The notes beneath the pieces are model-generated. The model ran no database searches. It had not been told where the DNA came from and saw nothing but the letters and a program-made list of their open reading frames with translations. Source: Okeania sp. SIO2B3 (GTDB taxonomy: Bacteria > Cyanobacteriota > Cyanobacteriia > Cyanobacteriales > Microcoleaceae). From it: a stretch of DNA of 64,000 nt. Shown here in pieces: positions 47,762 through 58,369 of this stretch. Both the position numbers and the translations under genes were made by a program. Numbering within the stretch: position 1 is the first letter of the stretch; every line of letters starts with the position of its first letter. The stretch covers positions 582,228 to 646,227 of the forward strand of contig NZ_JAAHGH010000002.1 of the NCBI RefSeq assembly GCF_010672525.1, written 5' to 3'.

Positions 47762-47849
47762 AACGAATCAAAGAAGACCGCCACTTGTACCCAAAATATA
47801 GAATTTTAATCAAGCGTAAAAATCTGAAGCACAGATAGAGGAGGTAACT

Positions 47850-49925
47850 GTGGGACGTACTATGCCACTGGAGCGCGTGCGAAATATCGGTATCGCAGCT
47901 CATATAGATGCGGGTAAGACAACAACAACAGAAAGAATCCTATTTTATTCCGGTATAGTACATAAAATGGGGGAAGTTCACGATGGGACCGCAGTTACCG
48001 ACTGGATGGCTCAAGAGCGAGAACGTGGAATTACTATTACTGCGGCTGCTATTAGCACTAAGTGGTTAGACCATCAAATTAATATTATTGATACTCCAGG
48101 ACACGTAGACTTCACAATAGAAGTAGAACGTTCTATGAGGGTTCTGGATGGAATAATAGCTGTATTCTGCTCGGTAGGAGGAGTACAGCCTCAATCAGAA
48201 ACTGTCTGGCGTCAGGCTGACCGTTACCATGTCCCTCGTATGGCCTTTGTGAATAAGATGGACCGGACAGGGGCTAACTTCTTCAAGGTATACGAGCAAG
48301 TTCGCGATCGCCTCCGAGCTAATGCAGTTCCTATTCAAATTCCTATCGGTAGTGAAAATGATTTTAGGGGAATTGTAGATTTGGTGGGGATGAAGGCTTT
48401 TATCTACACCAATGACTTGGGAACAGATATTCAAGAAATGGAAATTCCAGCAGAAGTGGAAGAGTTAGCTCAAGAATATCGTCTTAAGTTAGTTGAGTCA
48501 GTAGCGGAAACTGATGATGCTTTGACAGAAAAGTATCTCGAAGGTGAGGAACTAACAGAAGAGGAAATTCGTAAAGCTCTACGTCAAGGGACTATTGCAG
48601 GTACAATTGTACCTATGCTCTGTGGTTCTGCTTTCAAAAACAAAGGCGTTCAGCTTTTATTGGATGCAGTAGTAAATTATTTACCAGCTCCTACAGAAGT
48701 TCCAGCAATTCAAGGAACCCTAGCAAATGGAGAATTGGATACTAGACTATCAGATGATCAGGCACCTCTATCAGCTCTGGCATTCAAAATTATGTCAGAT
48801 ACTTATGGCCGTCTCACCTTTCTCCGGGTATATTCAGGGGTCCTTGCTAAAGGTAGTTATATTCTAAATTCTACTAAAGATAAGAAAGAAAGAATTTCTC
48901 GTCTAATTGTTCTGAAAGCTGATGACAGAATAGATGTTGATGAACTTCGGGCAGGAGATTTGGGAGCGGTTGTGGGGTTGAAATATACCTTGACAGGAGA
49001 TACGGTTTGTGATACAGCCAATCCAATTGTTCTAGAGTCTCTTTATGTTCCTGAGCCAGTTATATCTGTGGCTGTGGAACCGAAAACCAAGCAAGATATG
49101 GAGCAACTGTCCAAAGCACTTCAGGCTCTTTCTGATGAAGACCCTACATTCCGAGTGAGTGTCGATCCAGAAACCAATCAAACGGTAATTGCTGGTATGG
49201 GCGAGCTGCACCTGGAAATCTTGGTAGATAGGATGCTTCGGGAATATAAGGTGGAAGCTAATGTGGGTCAACCACAGGTGGCTTACCGAGAGACTATTCG
49301 CCAAGATGTCCAGGCAGAGGGTAAATTTATCCGTCAAAGTGGCGGTAAAGGTCAGTATGGTCATGTAGTCATAGAGCTGGAACCAGGAGACCGAGGCAGT
49401 GGCTTTGAGTTTGTCTCTAAAATTGTGGGAGGGACAGTACCTAAAGAATTTATTAGTCCAGCAGAGCAAGGAATGAAAGAGGCCTGTGAAGCAGGTGTTT
49501 TAGCTGGTTATCCATTAATAGATGTTAAGGCTACTCTGGTAGATGGATCTTACCATGATGTGGATTCTTCAGAAATGGCTTTTAAAATTGCTGGCTCTAT
49601 GGCAATTAAGGAAGGTGTTACTAAGGCTTCACCTGTGTTATTGGAGCCTATGATGAAAGTAGAGGTAGAAGTACCTGAAGATTTTATTGGTAATATTATT
49701 GGAGACCTGAACTCTAGAAGAGGACAAATAGAGAATCAAGAGTTAGAATCAAGTGTGGCTAAAGTAACGGCAAAGGTTCCTTTGGCAGAAATGTTTGGTT
49801 ATGCTACTGATATGAGGTCAAAGACTCAAGGTCGTGGTATGTTTTCGATGGAATTTAGTAGCTACGAGGAAGTGCCTCGTAATGTGGCTGAGACTATCAT
49901 TGCTAAAAGCAGAGGATATGTTTAA
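47850..49925 (+). CDS. fusA: Elongation factor G
   Basis: A 691-residue translocase GTPase. The GTG start at 47850 is fixed by AGAGGAGG ending six to seven bases upstream and by the expected opening [22 protein letters not shown]1 is [13 protein letters not shown]3 is DTPGH and G4 is NKMD; domain IV follows with [15 protein letters not shown]. The C-terminal domain V has [14 protein letters not shown]. No oddities. The intergenic run to tuf is 940 bp and carries repeats, so the two genes may be less tightly coupled than usual. Confidence 0.98.
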   Translation: MGRTMPLERVRNIGIAAHIDAGKTTTTERILFYSGIVHKMGEVHDGTAVTDWMAQERERGITITAAAISTKWLDHQINIIDTPGHVDFTIEVERSMRVLDGIIAVFCSVGGVQPQSETVWRQADRYHVPRMAFVNKMDRTGANFFKVYEQVRDRLRANAVPIQIPIGSENDFRGIVDLVGMKAFIYTNDLGTDIQEMEIPAEVEELAQEYRLKLVESVAETDDALTEKYLEGEELTEEEIRKALRQGTIAGTIVPMLCGSAFKNKGVQLLLDAVVNYLPAPTEVPAIQGTLANGELDTRLSDDQAPLSALAFKIMSDTYGRLTFLRVYSGVLAKGSYILNSTKDKKERISRLIVLKADDRIDVDELRAGDLGAVVGLKYTLTGDTVCDTANPIVLESLYVPEPVISVAVEPKTKQDMEQLSKALQALSDEDPTFRVSVDPETNQTVIAGMGELHLEILVDRMLREYKVEANVGQPQVAYRETIRQDVQAEGKFIRQSGGKGQYGHVVIELEPGDRGSGFEFVSKIVGGTVPKEFISPAEQGMKEACEAGVLAGYPLIDVKATLVDGSYHDVDSSEMAFKIAGSMAIKEGVTKASPVLLEPMMKVEVEVPEDFIGNIIGDLNSRRGQIENQELESSVAKVTAKVPLAEMFGYATDMRSKTQGRGMFSMEFSSYEEVPRNVAETIIAKSRGYV

Positions 49926-50085
49926 TAATCTGGAAAATTGTCTGTTTTTTAGGTTAAAATATTGGCTTTGGGTTGGATAATGTGAAAATCAAGTCACTGA
50001 TAACTAGATAAAAACTTGCAATTTAGTGAAAAAGTAAGCAATTGTCTAAAACAAAAGCTAACAAAGATTGGTTCATTAATTGATA

Positions 50086-50232
50086 ATGGATAATGAATAA
50101 TGGATAATTACCTCTGGTTAAAACCGTTCTTGATTAAATATAAAGAAATCTGATTTCTTTTTTTTCCTCAAAAGGAGAGGCTTTAAACTGAATGGGGGTT
50201 AATTATCAATTATCAATTATCAATTATCCATT
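50086..50232. repeat. R1 repeat, inverted copy, between fusA and tuf
   Basis: GGATAATGAATAATGGATAA ... CCTCAAAAGGAGAGGCTTTA ... and a tandem ATTATCA tract (50198-50232). This is the complement of the R1 family of 2407-2536, with heptamer tracts at both ends. Confidence 0.65.
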
Positions 50233-50277
50233 GGTGAAGGGATAAGCAGAGTTTTCAAAATTTATCTATTATTAGTT

Positions 50278-50668
50278 AGCACCAACCGCCAGAAGCCCCG
50301 TGCTATATCCTTCCGGATTAGCGACGGGATGAATGGTGGACAAAATGCTGGTAAAATAAATGATGTAGGTAAAGTTATTTCAAGAGCTAACCGCCGCCTA
50401 CAAAACGAACCCAGAGAACTGAAGGTACGGGGTTTTACAAGGAATTGTGCATTCAAAGTACAGCTTGATTGTATGTAAAACTTTCAAGGAACCTAGGTAG
50501 AGCGAGAAATTAATCTCTACTCCTTCTCCGGTGGGGCAGCACGGGGAAGTAAAACCAAAGTTACTCCTGCGGAGCCGCTTCGCGAACGTGAAATGTCCGA
50601 CGGGTTGCCGGGAGTCAACGAGAAGCCCGCGTTATAGCTCGCAAGAGTTTAGCGACGGGAGCTGTCAC
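50278..50668 (+). mobile_element. IS200/IS605-type relic between fusA and tuf
   Basis: About 390 bp without an intact ORF. The right end reads GAGAAGCCCGCGTTATAGCT then GAGTTTAGCGACGGGAGCTG and TCAC, a stem-loop element end of the IS605 kind. A similar stem-loop (AAGCCCCGTGCTATA ... TTAGCGACGGG) lies at the left end. The stretch CGACGGGTTGCCGGGAGTCA before it resembles the terminal tnpB region seen in relics A and B. A different subfamily from those two. Confidence 0.6.
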
Positions 50669-50865
50669 TCAGTGCATCCGTTTCCTGATTTGACTAGCTG
50701 TTAGCTTTTAGTATTCAGCTAGCCTCCCAGTTTGTAATAGAATTCAGAATTGGTAAATTTACCTTTAATTCTAAATTCAAAATCCTGCTGAAAGCTGACT
50801 GCTGACTGCTGACTGCTTCTTTAAGGTAAACGGAATTAACAACGGAAAAAAGGAACAAGTAATTA

Positions 50866-52095
50866 ATGGCACGCGCAAAATTTGAAAGAAATAAGCCTCA
50901 CGTCAATATTGGAACTATTGGCCACGTTGACCACGGTAAGACAACTTTGACTGCTGCAATTACCATGAGTCTAGCAGCGCAAGGAAAAGCTAAGGCAAGG
51001 AATTATGCGGATATTGATGCAGCTCCAGAAGAGAAAGCACGGGGTATCACAATTAATACTGCTCATGTAGAGTATGAAACAGAAGGGCGTCACTATGCTC
51101 ACGTTGATTGTCCTGGACACGCTGACTATGTAAAAAATATGATTACAGGTGCAGCTCAAATGGACGGTGCAATTCTAGTAGTTTCTGCTGCTGATGGTCC
51201 AATGCCCCAAACTCGCGAACATATTCTATTGGCCAAGCAGGTAGGGGTTCCTAATATAGTTGTTTTCCTCAACAAGCAAGATATGGTTGATGATGAGGAA
51301 CTTTTGGAACTGGTGGAACTGGAAGTTCGGGAACTTTTAAGTGACTATGATTTTGATGGAGATAATATTCCTATCGCTGCTGGTTCTGCTTTACAGGCAG
51401 TAGAAGCACTAACAGCTAACCCAAGCATAGGAAAGGGTGAAAATGAGTGGGTAGATAAAATTCTCGCTCTGATGGATGAAGTTGATGGGTATATTCCTAC
51501 ACCAGAACGTGATGTTGATAAGCCATTCCTCATGGCGGTAGAGGATGTCTTCTCTATTACTGGTCGTGGTACTGTAGCTACAGGACGGATTGAGCGTGGT
51601 AAGGTCAAAGTCGGTGAAACTGTGGAATTGGTAGGTATCAAAGATACTCGTAGTACCACAGTTACAGGTGTGGAAATGTTCCAGAAAATTCTGGATGAAG
51701 GAATGGCGGGTGATAATGTGGGATTACTACTGCGTGGTATGCAGAAAGATGATATTCAACGTGGCATGGTTTTAGCTAAACCAGGTTCTATTACTCCCCA
51801 CAAAAAATTTGAATCGGAAGTATATGTTCTGAAAAAAGAAGAAGGAGGTCGTCATACACCTTTCTTCCCTAACTATCGTCCTCAATTCTACATCCGGACA
51901 ACAGATGTGACTGGTGCTATTGAGTCTTTTACTGCTGATGATGGCAGTGCCGCAGAAATGGTAATGCCTGGTGACCGGATTAAAATGACAGTTCTACTAA
52001 TCAACCCTGTGGCAATTGAGCAAGGTATGCGTTTTGCTATTCGTGAAGGTGGTAGAACTATTGGCGCTGGAGTTGTTTCTAAGATTATAGAGTAG
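50866..52095 (+). CDS. tuf: Elongation factor Tu
   Basis: 409 residues, the usual cyanobacterial and plastid length. It has G1 [10 protein letters not shown] (19-28), the effector region [14 protein letters not shown]3 DCPGH and G4 NKQD, then beta-barrel domains with [13 protein letters not shown] and [20 protein letters not shown]. It delivers aminoacyl-tRNA to the ribosome with GTP. Start at [23 protein letters not shown] lies upstream. The only copy in the window. Confidence 0.98.
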   Translation: MARAKFERNKPHVNIGTIGHVDHGKTTLTAAITMSLAAQGKAKARNYADIDAAPEEKARGITINTAHVEYETEGRHYAHVDCPGHADYVKNMITGAAQMDGAILVVSAADGPMPQTREHILLAKQVGVPNIVVFLNKQDMVDDEELLELVELEVRELLSDYDFDGDNIPIAAGSALQAVEALTANPSIGKGENEWVDKILALMDEVDGYIPTPERDVDKPFLMAVEDVFSITGRGTVATGRIERGKVKVGETVELVGIKDTRSTTVTGVEMFQKILDEGMAGDNVGLLLRGMQKDDIQRGMVLAKPGSITPHKKFESEVYVLKKEEGGRHTPFFPNYRPQFYIRTTDVTGAIESFTADDGSAAEMVMPGDRIKMTVLLINPVAIEQGMRFAIREGGRTIGAGVVSKIIE

Positions 52096-52119
52096 GACAA
52101 TTTCCTCAAACATTAAGTG

Positions 52120-52160
52120 GCAGAAAAGTATATATAAATTATTGATATTTGCTTTTCTGC
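52120..52160. other. Inverted repeat after tuf
   Basis: GCAGAAAAG (52120-52128) and CTTTTCTGC (52152-52160) are a perfect nine-base pair with a 23-base loop. It could be a stem-loop between tuf and rpsJ, perhaps a weak terminator or processing site; there is no clear T-run. Confidence 0.4.
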
Positions 52161-52449
52161 TGCTTATTAATGAAGGAAGAAGGAATAGGGAAGAAGGAAG
52201 AAGGGTATAGATTGAAAAAAAAGGAGAAAACGATAGAGATGACTATCTAAAATGAATTAGAGCAGCTATTTTTAACTATATTGAGTTTGTATCTACTTTT
52301 TTGTGCATTTTGGATAAGCTATCTTTAAACATTTCCGTGATCAAAATAACTTCTGGCTTCTGACTTCATTAAAGTCTATTGCTGGCTCGCGAAAACTAGC
52401 AATTTATAATTGAAAACTAAAAAATCTGAACCTAGAAAATTAAAGATAA

Positions 52450-52767
52450 ATGGCCACAATTCAACAGCAAAAAATTCGTATTCGTCTGAAGGCATTTGAC
52501 CGCCGTTTACTAGATACATCTTGTGAAAAAATTGTAGATACGGCAAATAGAACGGGAGCCACGGCAATTGGGCCAATACCTTTGCCCACAAAACGACGCA
52601 TTTATTGTCTATTGCGATCACCTCACGTTGATAAAGATTCACGAGAACACTTTGAAACTAGGACACATCGTAGAATTATAGATATTTATCAACCTTCATC
52701 AAAAACAATTGATGCTCTAATGAAGCTTGACTTACCCGCAGGGGTAGATATTGAAGTGAAGTTATAG
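52450..52767 (+). CDS. rpsJ: 30S ribosomal protein S10
   Basis: 105 residues, full length: [52 protein letters not shown] and [20 protein letters not shown]. Part of the 30S head and of NusB/NusE-type antitermination complexes. In cyanobacteria rpsJ follows tuf, as here, rather than leading the S10 operon. Confidence 0.98.
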   Translation: MATIQQQKIRIRLKAFDRRLLDTSCEKIVDTANRTGATAIGPIPLPTKRRIYCLLRSPHVDKDSREHFETRTHRRIIDIYQPSSKTIDALMKLDLPAGVDIEVKL

Positions 52768-52855
52768 CCAAGTTAGTCCATGGGTAGTTTCTAGTCTAAA
52801 ATTATTTAACGAACCCATGGCCTCAAGTTATGGTTCGGACTTATATTAATATATT

Positions 52856-53150
52856 GTTGACTATTTCCCAGACTCAAGTCACGGGGATTCTAAGTAGATA
52901 CTACGCAACAGGATAAATCCGTGTTGCTTAGTCTATTCTTGGCTGACCAAAGATATTCCTTTGGGGACAAGTAAAAGTTACCCTACAGAGTAGGCTAAGA
53001 CCAATGCCTAGCGTTATCCTTACTTTTTGTCGATAATAATAGCACAGGATAACTAAAGTTGTCTAGTTTAAGCCACTCCCTTGTTTTCATCCCCCGGTTA
53101 AAACACGAGGGTCTTCAACGTCGCTTTTCGGTAACTTAAAGTTTTTTTGA
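52856..53150 (-). mobile_element. Possible IS200/IS605 relic
   Basis: On the minus strand the segment ends AGAATCCCCGTGACTTGAGT followed by CTGGGAAATAGTCAAC. This resembles the CCCCGTG-x-CACGGGG right-end hairpins of TnpB elements in worn form. The other side has a hairpin-like CCCTCGTGTTTTAACCGGGG. No protein remnant was made out, so this is tentative. The rest of 52768-53452 shows nothing. Confidence 0.4.
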
Positions 53151-53452
53151 TTTATATGAATAGGAATTCTAAGACACTATAATGTTTGGCGTTTGATGTT
53201 CAGCAATACAATTTTTTTACCAAAATTCCAAATTATCTTGATATTTATACCAAGGAACGAGTTGGTATTTGACATAGACTGCTGATGAACGATAAGACAG
53301 AGAAATGCTTTTCCTACTGTTCCCTGTTCCCTGCTATATGTAAAAATTCCCAAAAATCAAAAATTAGTAAGCCCATAGATATCTAAAGAATAGAAAAATC
53401 AGCTAAAGTATAAGAAGTATTAAGAAGCAAAACTTTATTTTAATGATGAAAG

Positions 53453-54091
53453 ATGGCATCCTCTTCTGTAGCTGTTCGAGAACTTCCCCTATTTCCACTA
53501 CCAGAAGTAGTATTATTTCCAGGTAGACCTCTACCACTACACATCTTTGAATTTCGCTATAGAATTATGATGAATACAGTTCTAGAAAGCGATAGTAGAT
53601 TTGGAATTTTGATGTGGGATTCTACTCAAGACCGAGTTGTGGCCACTGGGTGTTGCGCTAAAATTGAGAACTACCAACGCTTACCTGATGATCGGATGAA
53701 GATTTTGACAGTAGGTGAGCAAAGATTTAGAGTTTTAGACACAATTAGAGAAAAACCTTATCTAGTTGGTTTAGTTGAGTGGATAGAAGATGATTCTTCA
53801 GAAAATACTCTTGGAGAGTTAGCAAATCAAGTTGAAGCTTTGCTAAAAGATGTAGTTCATCTTTCAGGTAAACTTATGGATCAGAGTATAGAGTTACCAA
53901 CTGATATTCCTAGTTTACCAAAAGAATTGTCATATTGGGTGGCTAGCAATCTCTATGGAGTAGCAACTGAACAGCAAGCTCTTTTGGAGATGCAAGATAC
54001 TGCTACTAGGTTAGAAAGAGAAGTAGAAATTCTCACATCTACTAGGAATCATCTTGCAGCAAGAACTGTTCTGAAAGATACTTTAAAATAA
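53453..54091 (+). CDS. LON peptidase N-terminal (substrate-binding) domain protein
   Basis: A 212-residue protein consisting only of the LON N-terminal domain: RELPLFPLPEVVLFPGRPLP, LHIFEFRYRIMM, RFGILMWDS, then a helical second half (LANQVEALLKDVVHLSGKLM). It lacks the AAA+ and Ser-Lys protease parts of Lon. Such proteins are widespread in cyanobacteria and plants and may bind unfolded polypeptides; no catalytic role is shown. GATGAAAG precedes the ATG. Its place after rpsJ matches the order seen in other cyanobacteria. Confidence 0.88.
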   Translation: MASSSVAVRELPLFPLPEVVLFPGRPLPLHIFEFRYRIMMNTVLESDSRFGILMWDSTQDRVVATGCCAKIENYQRLPDDRMKILTVGEQRFRVLDTIREKPYLVGLVEWIEDDSSENTLGELANQVEALLKDVVHLSGKLMDQSIELPTDIPSLPKELSYWVASNLYGVATEQQALLEMQDTATRLEREVEILTSTRNHLAARTVLKDTLK

Positions 54092-54605
<514 letters not shown>

Positions 54606-55157
54606 CTAAGCAGCTAGTAAATTCCTCTCTTCTGAATTTGCCCAGTTGCTATAGTCTAATAATAATTTATTCATCAATCCTTTCTTCATTTTGAGCAAAA
54701 TACTACCTAATAAATTATTACCTGTAGATAGCAAAATTGATTTGGGAATTTTATTGAAGGGAGCAGGCAAAAATATTTGTAAGGCTAACTCTACTTTTCC
54801 CTCTAGAATAGTTTTCTTATGAATTTTGGTGGGCTGCATTGTACCATTGAGATTTAATTGAAAATGTTCATTAATCATTTCAATTCCTTTAAGTTTACAA
54901 CCAACAGACTTTAATTTGACTACTCCTTCAGAAGTTGTCAAGATTTTCATGTCGATAATTGGTTCAATTTTCAACATAAAGAATTTGAGAGGGTTCATTT
55001 TCAAACGATATGTATCGTTAGTTAATTTTTCTATGCAATTAGGGTCTGCTAGAACTTCTACAATACGTTGTGGTTGACTTAAATAACTGTGAATATCTAT
55101 AGACTCCTCTGGAACGGGTATATTGACAGATTGAGATGCAAAAAAATTATTATACAT
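54606..55157 (-). CDS. DUF1997 protein (paralogue 1)
   Basis: 183 residues from the ATG at 55157 (MYNNFFASQSVNIPVPE), which aligns with the start of the next gene; a longer frame to 55319 would overlap that gene. Shared DUF1997 pattern: FASQSVNIPVPEESIDIHSY, RLKMNPLKFFMLKIEP, LKSVGCKLKGIEMIN, LEGKVELALQIFLP, then a C-terminal helix and KLLLDYSNWA. Function unknown, widespread in cyanobacteria and plastid-bearing eukaryotes. No signal peptide. Confidence 0.8.
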   Translation of the reverse strand: MYNNFFASQSVNIPVPEESIDIHSYLSQPQRIVEVLADPNCIEKLTNDTYRLKMNPLKFFMLKIEPIIDMKILTTSEGVVKLKSVGCKLKGIEMINEHFQLNLNGTMQPTKIHKKTILEGKVELALQIFLPAPFNKIPKSILLSTGNNLLGSILLKMKKGLMNKLLLDYSNWANSEERNLLAA

Positions 55158-55275
55158 AGCAGCTAGTAGAAGTAAGTAATTTTTATTAAAACTATTAATT
55201 ACCTTATACGAGAAGATATTAAATTTTGTAATAATTTCCGTCAAGCTTGAGTGGAAAGAACTAAATACTACTAGA

Positions 55276-55866
55276 TTAAACTGCCTGACTACCAGGAGAT
55301 AAAACGGAACCTTGTTCACTATTTGTTAATATTTCAGCTTCATCACAAGCCCATTTATGATAATCAGTTAATAGTTGATGGGTCAATCTTTGCTTAATTG
55401 TCATTAATACACTTTTAAGTAAACCATTACCAGTTGTTTCTAAAACTGGTAGAGGTGTTAACCATAATGGAGGAGGTAATTCTACCTTAACTTCTAAATC
55501 TGCTTTGCCTTTGAGATGAGTAACTCCTTTAATTTGGTAGGTTTGGAGAATGCCAACTAGATTTAGGGCAAAACGCTGATTAATATATTCTACGCCACGA
55601 ATTTCACAACCGTTTGACTTTAAGTAAATTTTGTCATTAGCACTGGCCCAAATCTGTAGGTCTACAGTTGGTTGAATAGTTAACATCATAAAGTGTAGTG
55701 GACGCATTTTGAGGCGGAAGCTATCTTTGTCTAACTGCTCTAATCTTGTTGGATCTACCAAAGCATTGACTAGGCGTTTCGGTTGGCGAAGATAATGGTG
55801 AATAGGAATTTGTTGCTCAACTACGGGAATATTTACAGATTGAGATGCGGTAAATCTAGTAATCAT
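55276..55866 (-). CDS. DUF1997 protein (paralogue 2)
   Basis: 196 residues, a tandem paralogue of the gene at 54606: FTASQSVNIPVVEQQIPIHH, RLKMRPLHFMMLTIQP, LKSNGCEIRGVEYIN, LKGKADLEVKVELPPPLW, QLLTDYHKWA. The extra C-terminus (NSEQGSVLSPGSQAV) resembles translated repeat DNA. The pair probably arose by local duplication, since position and orientation agree. Function unknown. Confidence 0.82.
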   Translation of the reverse strand: MITRFTASQSVNIPVVEQQIPIHHYLRQPKRLVNALVDPTRLEQLDKDSFRLKMRPLHFMMLTIQPTVDLQIWASANDKIYLKSNGCEIRGVEYINQRFALNLVGILQTYQIKGVTHLKGKADLEVKVELPPPLWLTPLPVLETTGNGLLKSVLMTIKQRLTHQLLTDYHKWACDEAEILTNSEQGSVLSPGSQAV

Positions 55867-56142
55867 TATTTGTATAAATTTGTATAAAAAATAAATATTT
55901 TAATATCTAAATTTTATGAAATCTTCATATTGATTCATGTGACTTGGATCATACTAAAGTATTTACTCAAGTTTAGTCATTCACCAGCAGGGGATTTAGG
56001 TAAAATTGAGTAATTCTAGTAATCATAATGGTTGATAGATGAGAAATGATTAAAGAAATGTAACTTAATTTTACGAAGTGTAACTTATTCAATTTTATAG
56101 AAATTGGGTTTAATCTAAAATCTAAAATAAAATGGAGATTCT

Positions 56143-57033
56143 ATGACCATATCAATTGCACATCTTGGCCCTGCTGGTACTAATGCCGAGACAGCAGCAG
56201 TGGCATTTACTAATAAACTGAGTCAGTTTGGTCAAAAATCTTTTCTGTGTCCATATCCTAGTATTGCTCAAACTTTATGGGCAGTTTCTCAAGGGGAAGT
56301 TAATTTGGCAGTTGTACCTGTAGAAAATTCTATTGAAGGGAGTGTTACTGTTACTCTGGATAAACTTTGGCAATTGGACTCTTTAGAGATTCAAACAGCA
56401 TTAGTTTTGCCTATTTCTCATGGATTAATATCATTAGCTGATAGTTTTGAGGAGATTAAAACAGTTTATTCTCATCCACAAGCTTTAGCTCAATGTCAAG
56501 GTTGGTTAGAAAGATTTTTGCCACAAGTCCAGCAAATTCCGGATAATTCTACTGCAGAAGCATTGCGACATTTAGGTAAGGATAGGAGTGCTGCAGCGAT
56601 CGCTTCTCAAAGAGCGGCTCTACTTTATAAATTACCTATATTAGCTTATCCAATTAATGATTATCCTGACAATTGTACTCGTTTTTGGGTATTGAAAGAA
56701 GGATGTGCAGAAATAGAGAATTCTGATTTAAAATTAATAATTAATAGGATAAATCAACCGGGAAGTTCTGTGTTTATTTCTCTAGGTTTCAGTGTGCCTG
56801 CAAATGTACCAGGTGCTTTAGTGAAGCCATTACAAGTATTTGCTAAAAGGGGAATTAATATGAGTAGAATAGAGTCTCGTCCTACGAAGCGATCACTAGG
56901 GGATTATTTATTTTTTATTGATATAGAAGCTAAGAATAATGATGATTTTATCAAGATAGCAATAGAGGAGTTGAAAACCTATACAGAAACCCTAAAAATA
57001 TTTGGCAGTTATACGATTATGGCGCTCAATTAA
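56143..57033 (+). CDS. pheA: Prephenate dehydratase
   Basis: A 296-residue stand-alone enzyme converting prephenate to phenylpyruvate, the phenylalanine branch of the shikimate pathway. The catalytic domain (1-195) starts ISIAHLGPAGTNAETAA and has VPVENSIEGSV and the catalytic NCTRFWVL with T179, R180 and F181. The ACT domain (about 210-296) includes PGALVKPLQVFAKRGINMSR and the phenylalanine-binding ESRPTK at 244-249, so feedback inhibition by phenylalanine is expected. GGAG lies nine bases before the ATG. No chorismate mutase domain is fused. Confidence 0.95.
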   Translation: MTISIAHLGPAGTNAETAAVAFTNKLSQFGQKSFLCPYPSIAQTLWAVSQGEVNLAVVPVENSIEGSVTVTLDKLWQLDSLEIQTALVLPISHGLISLADSFEEIKTVYSHPQALAQCQGWLERFLPQVQQIPDNSTAEALRHLGKDRSAAAIASQRAALLYKLPILAYPINDYPDNCTRFWVLKEGCAEIENSDLKLIINRINQPGSSVFISLGFSVPANVPGALVKPLQVFAKRGINMSRIESRPTKRSLGDYLFFIDIEAKNNDDFIKIAIEELKTYTETLKIFGSYTIMALN

Positions 57034-57374
57034 AAGATATACTAATTCGTATATTACCGATTAAATATCAGTTTTTTTTACTGAAAATATCTGGTTTTCA
57101 AAGATGGTTATAGCAAAAGGAATAAGAGCTGATTTATAAAGTAAATATTAAGAGGATAAATGCTTTACAGTGTAAGGGTTCGACACTATCTAAGCCCCTA
57201 GGTCATAATTTTCCGCCAACCCATGCTAGAAAGGAGTTTTAACTCAGTTTATAAATCAGCTCTAAGAAAGAAGAAGGAAGAAGGAAGAAGGAATAAGGAA
57301 TAAGGAAGAAGCAAAAGTATTACGTTGTCTGAGTTTTCAACTTTTGAACTGTCAAACACCTTTCCTCCAACTGC

Positions 57375-57855
57375 TATAATACCAAGGGTGAAAAAAGAAT
57401 TTTTAGAATAATAATGAGACTTAAAAGATTATCCTTCGGATGTCTCTTTGATTGTAAGAATTTCCTGCGGAATGCTTACCTTTGATTAAAAAGAGATACT
57501 CACACTAATAAATGATATTTGGGTTATTTATTCTGACAAAAAAATCAGGTTTCTAGGCTCCCCTTTTAAGGGGATAAAACATAAAATTATGCATCCCATG
57601 ATTTGAGGAAATACTGATTGCTGAATTGCTGTTTGCGGAGCATTCCGTCAGGAAAGGCTTCTGAATGATTTTTGTGATTTTGATAGTAATTTCTACTACT
57701 TGCCAAGTATAGCATTGCTTTTCATATGACAAATGGTATTATACCAAGCATGAAAAAAGAATATTTAGAATCATAACGGCACTTAAAGGATTATCCTTCA
57801 AATATCTCTTTGATTAAAAAGAGATACTCACAGGAATAAATGATATTTAAGTTAG
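57375..57855. repeat. Direct repeat pair in 1.3-kb intergenic region, one copy carrying a 26-bp insert
   Basis: Copy 1 (57375-57522) and copy 2 (57737-57855) share ATACCAAG ... GAAAAAAGAAT, GATTATCCTTC, TCTCTTTGATT and AAAAAGAGATACTCACA ... AATAAATGATATTT. Copy 1 alone has GTAAGAATTTCCTGCGGAAT plus GCTTAC (57454-57479) flanked by CTTTGATT twice (57446-57453 and 57480-57487). Elsewhere in 57034-58369 there is a GAAGGAA tract (57268-57312), an R1 fragment, ACTCCTG tracts and no gene. Confidence 0.8.
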
Positions 57856-58259
57856 GCTTGCTGATTAATTCTCAAAGCATTTACAGATAAAAGCCTCAGC
57901 CTTTTTATACTGAAAAAAAGTGCAACTTTTTAAGCTTGGGCTACCAAAAAGTTAGGATTTTGGGCAGATAAGGGTAGAAAAATAAAGGTAAAATTATTCC
58001 GACTACCTCCTCTATAATACCATTTCTCAAAAACTTTTCTACATTTTGTTGAGAAGCGGAGTGGGGGAGTGGGGGGAGAAGTAAAAAGTAAGAATAATTA
58101 ACATTAACTAGGCTATTTTTTTTTAGCAAAAAGGTGATTATAGATGTTTTGATTAATTAATAACTGAAGTCTTACCCAAGTATAGTGTTACTTTTAAGAA
58201 TTGGTATAATTCCCATTTATTCTGACTCCTGAGGACTGACTCCTACCCTTAACAAAAGA

Positions 58260-58278
58260 CTTTTTCAGCAAACCCTAA
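58260..58278. repeat. Lone M1 MITE terminus
   Basis: CTTTTTCAGCAAACCCTAA matches the right end of the M1 elements at 2914-3163 and 4751-5027. No matching left end was seen nearby; either a deletion remnant or one half of an element. Confidence 0.55.
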
Positions 58279-58369
58279 GTTATTTATTCTAACTCCTGAG
58301 GACTGAGGACTGACTCCTATATAGAATCTCACTATTTGTAGCAAACATTTATCAAATTGGTATAACTTA

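Noticed and set aside
50262..50456. 64-residue minus-strand frame between fusA and tuf
   Set aside because: Contained in an IS200/IS605-type relic; not protein-like.
57941..58129. 62-residue minus-strand frame
   Set aside because: AT-rich intergenic translation with no homology or start signal.
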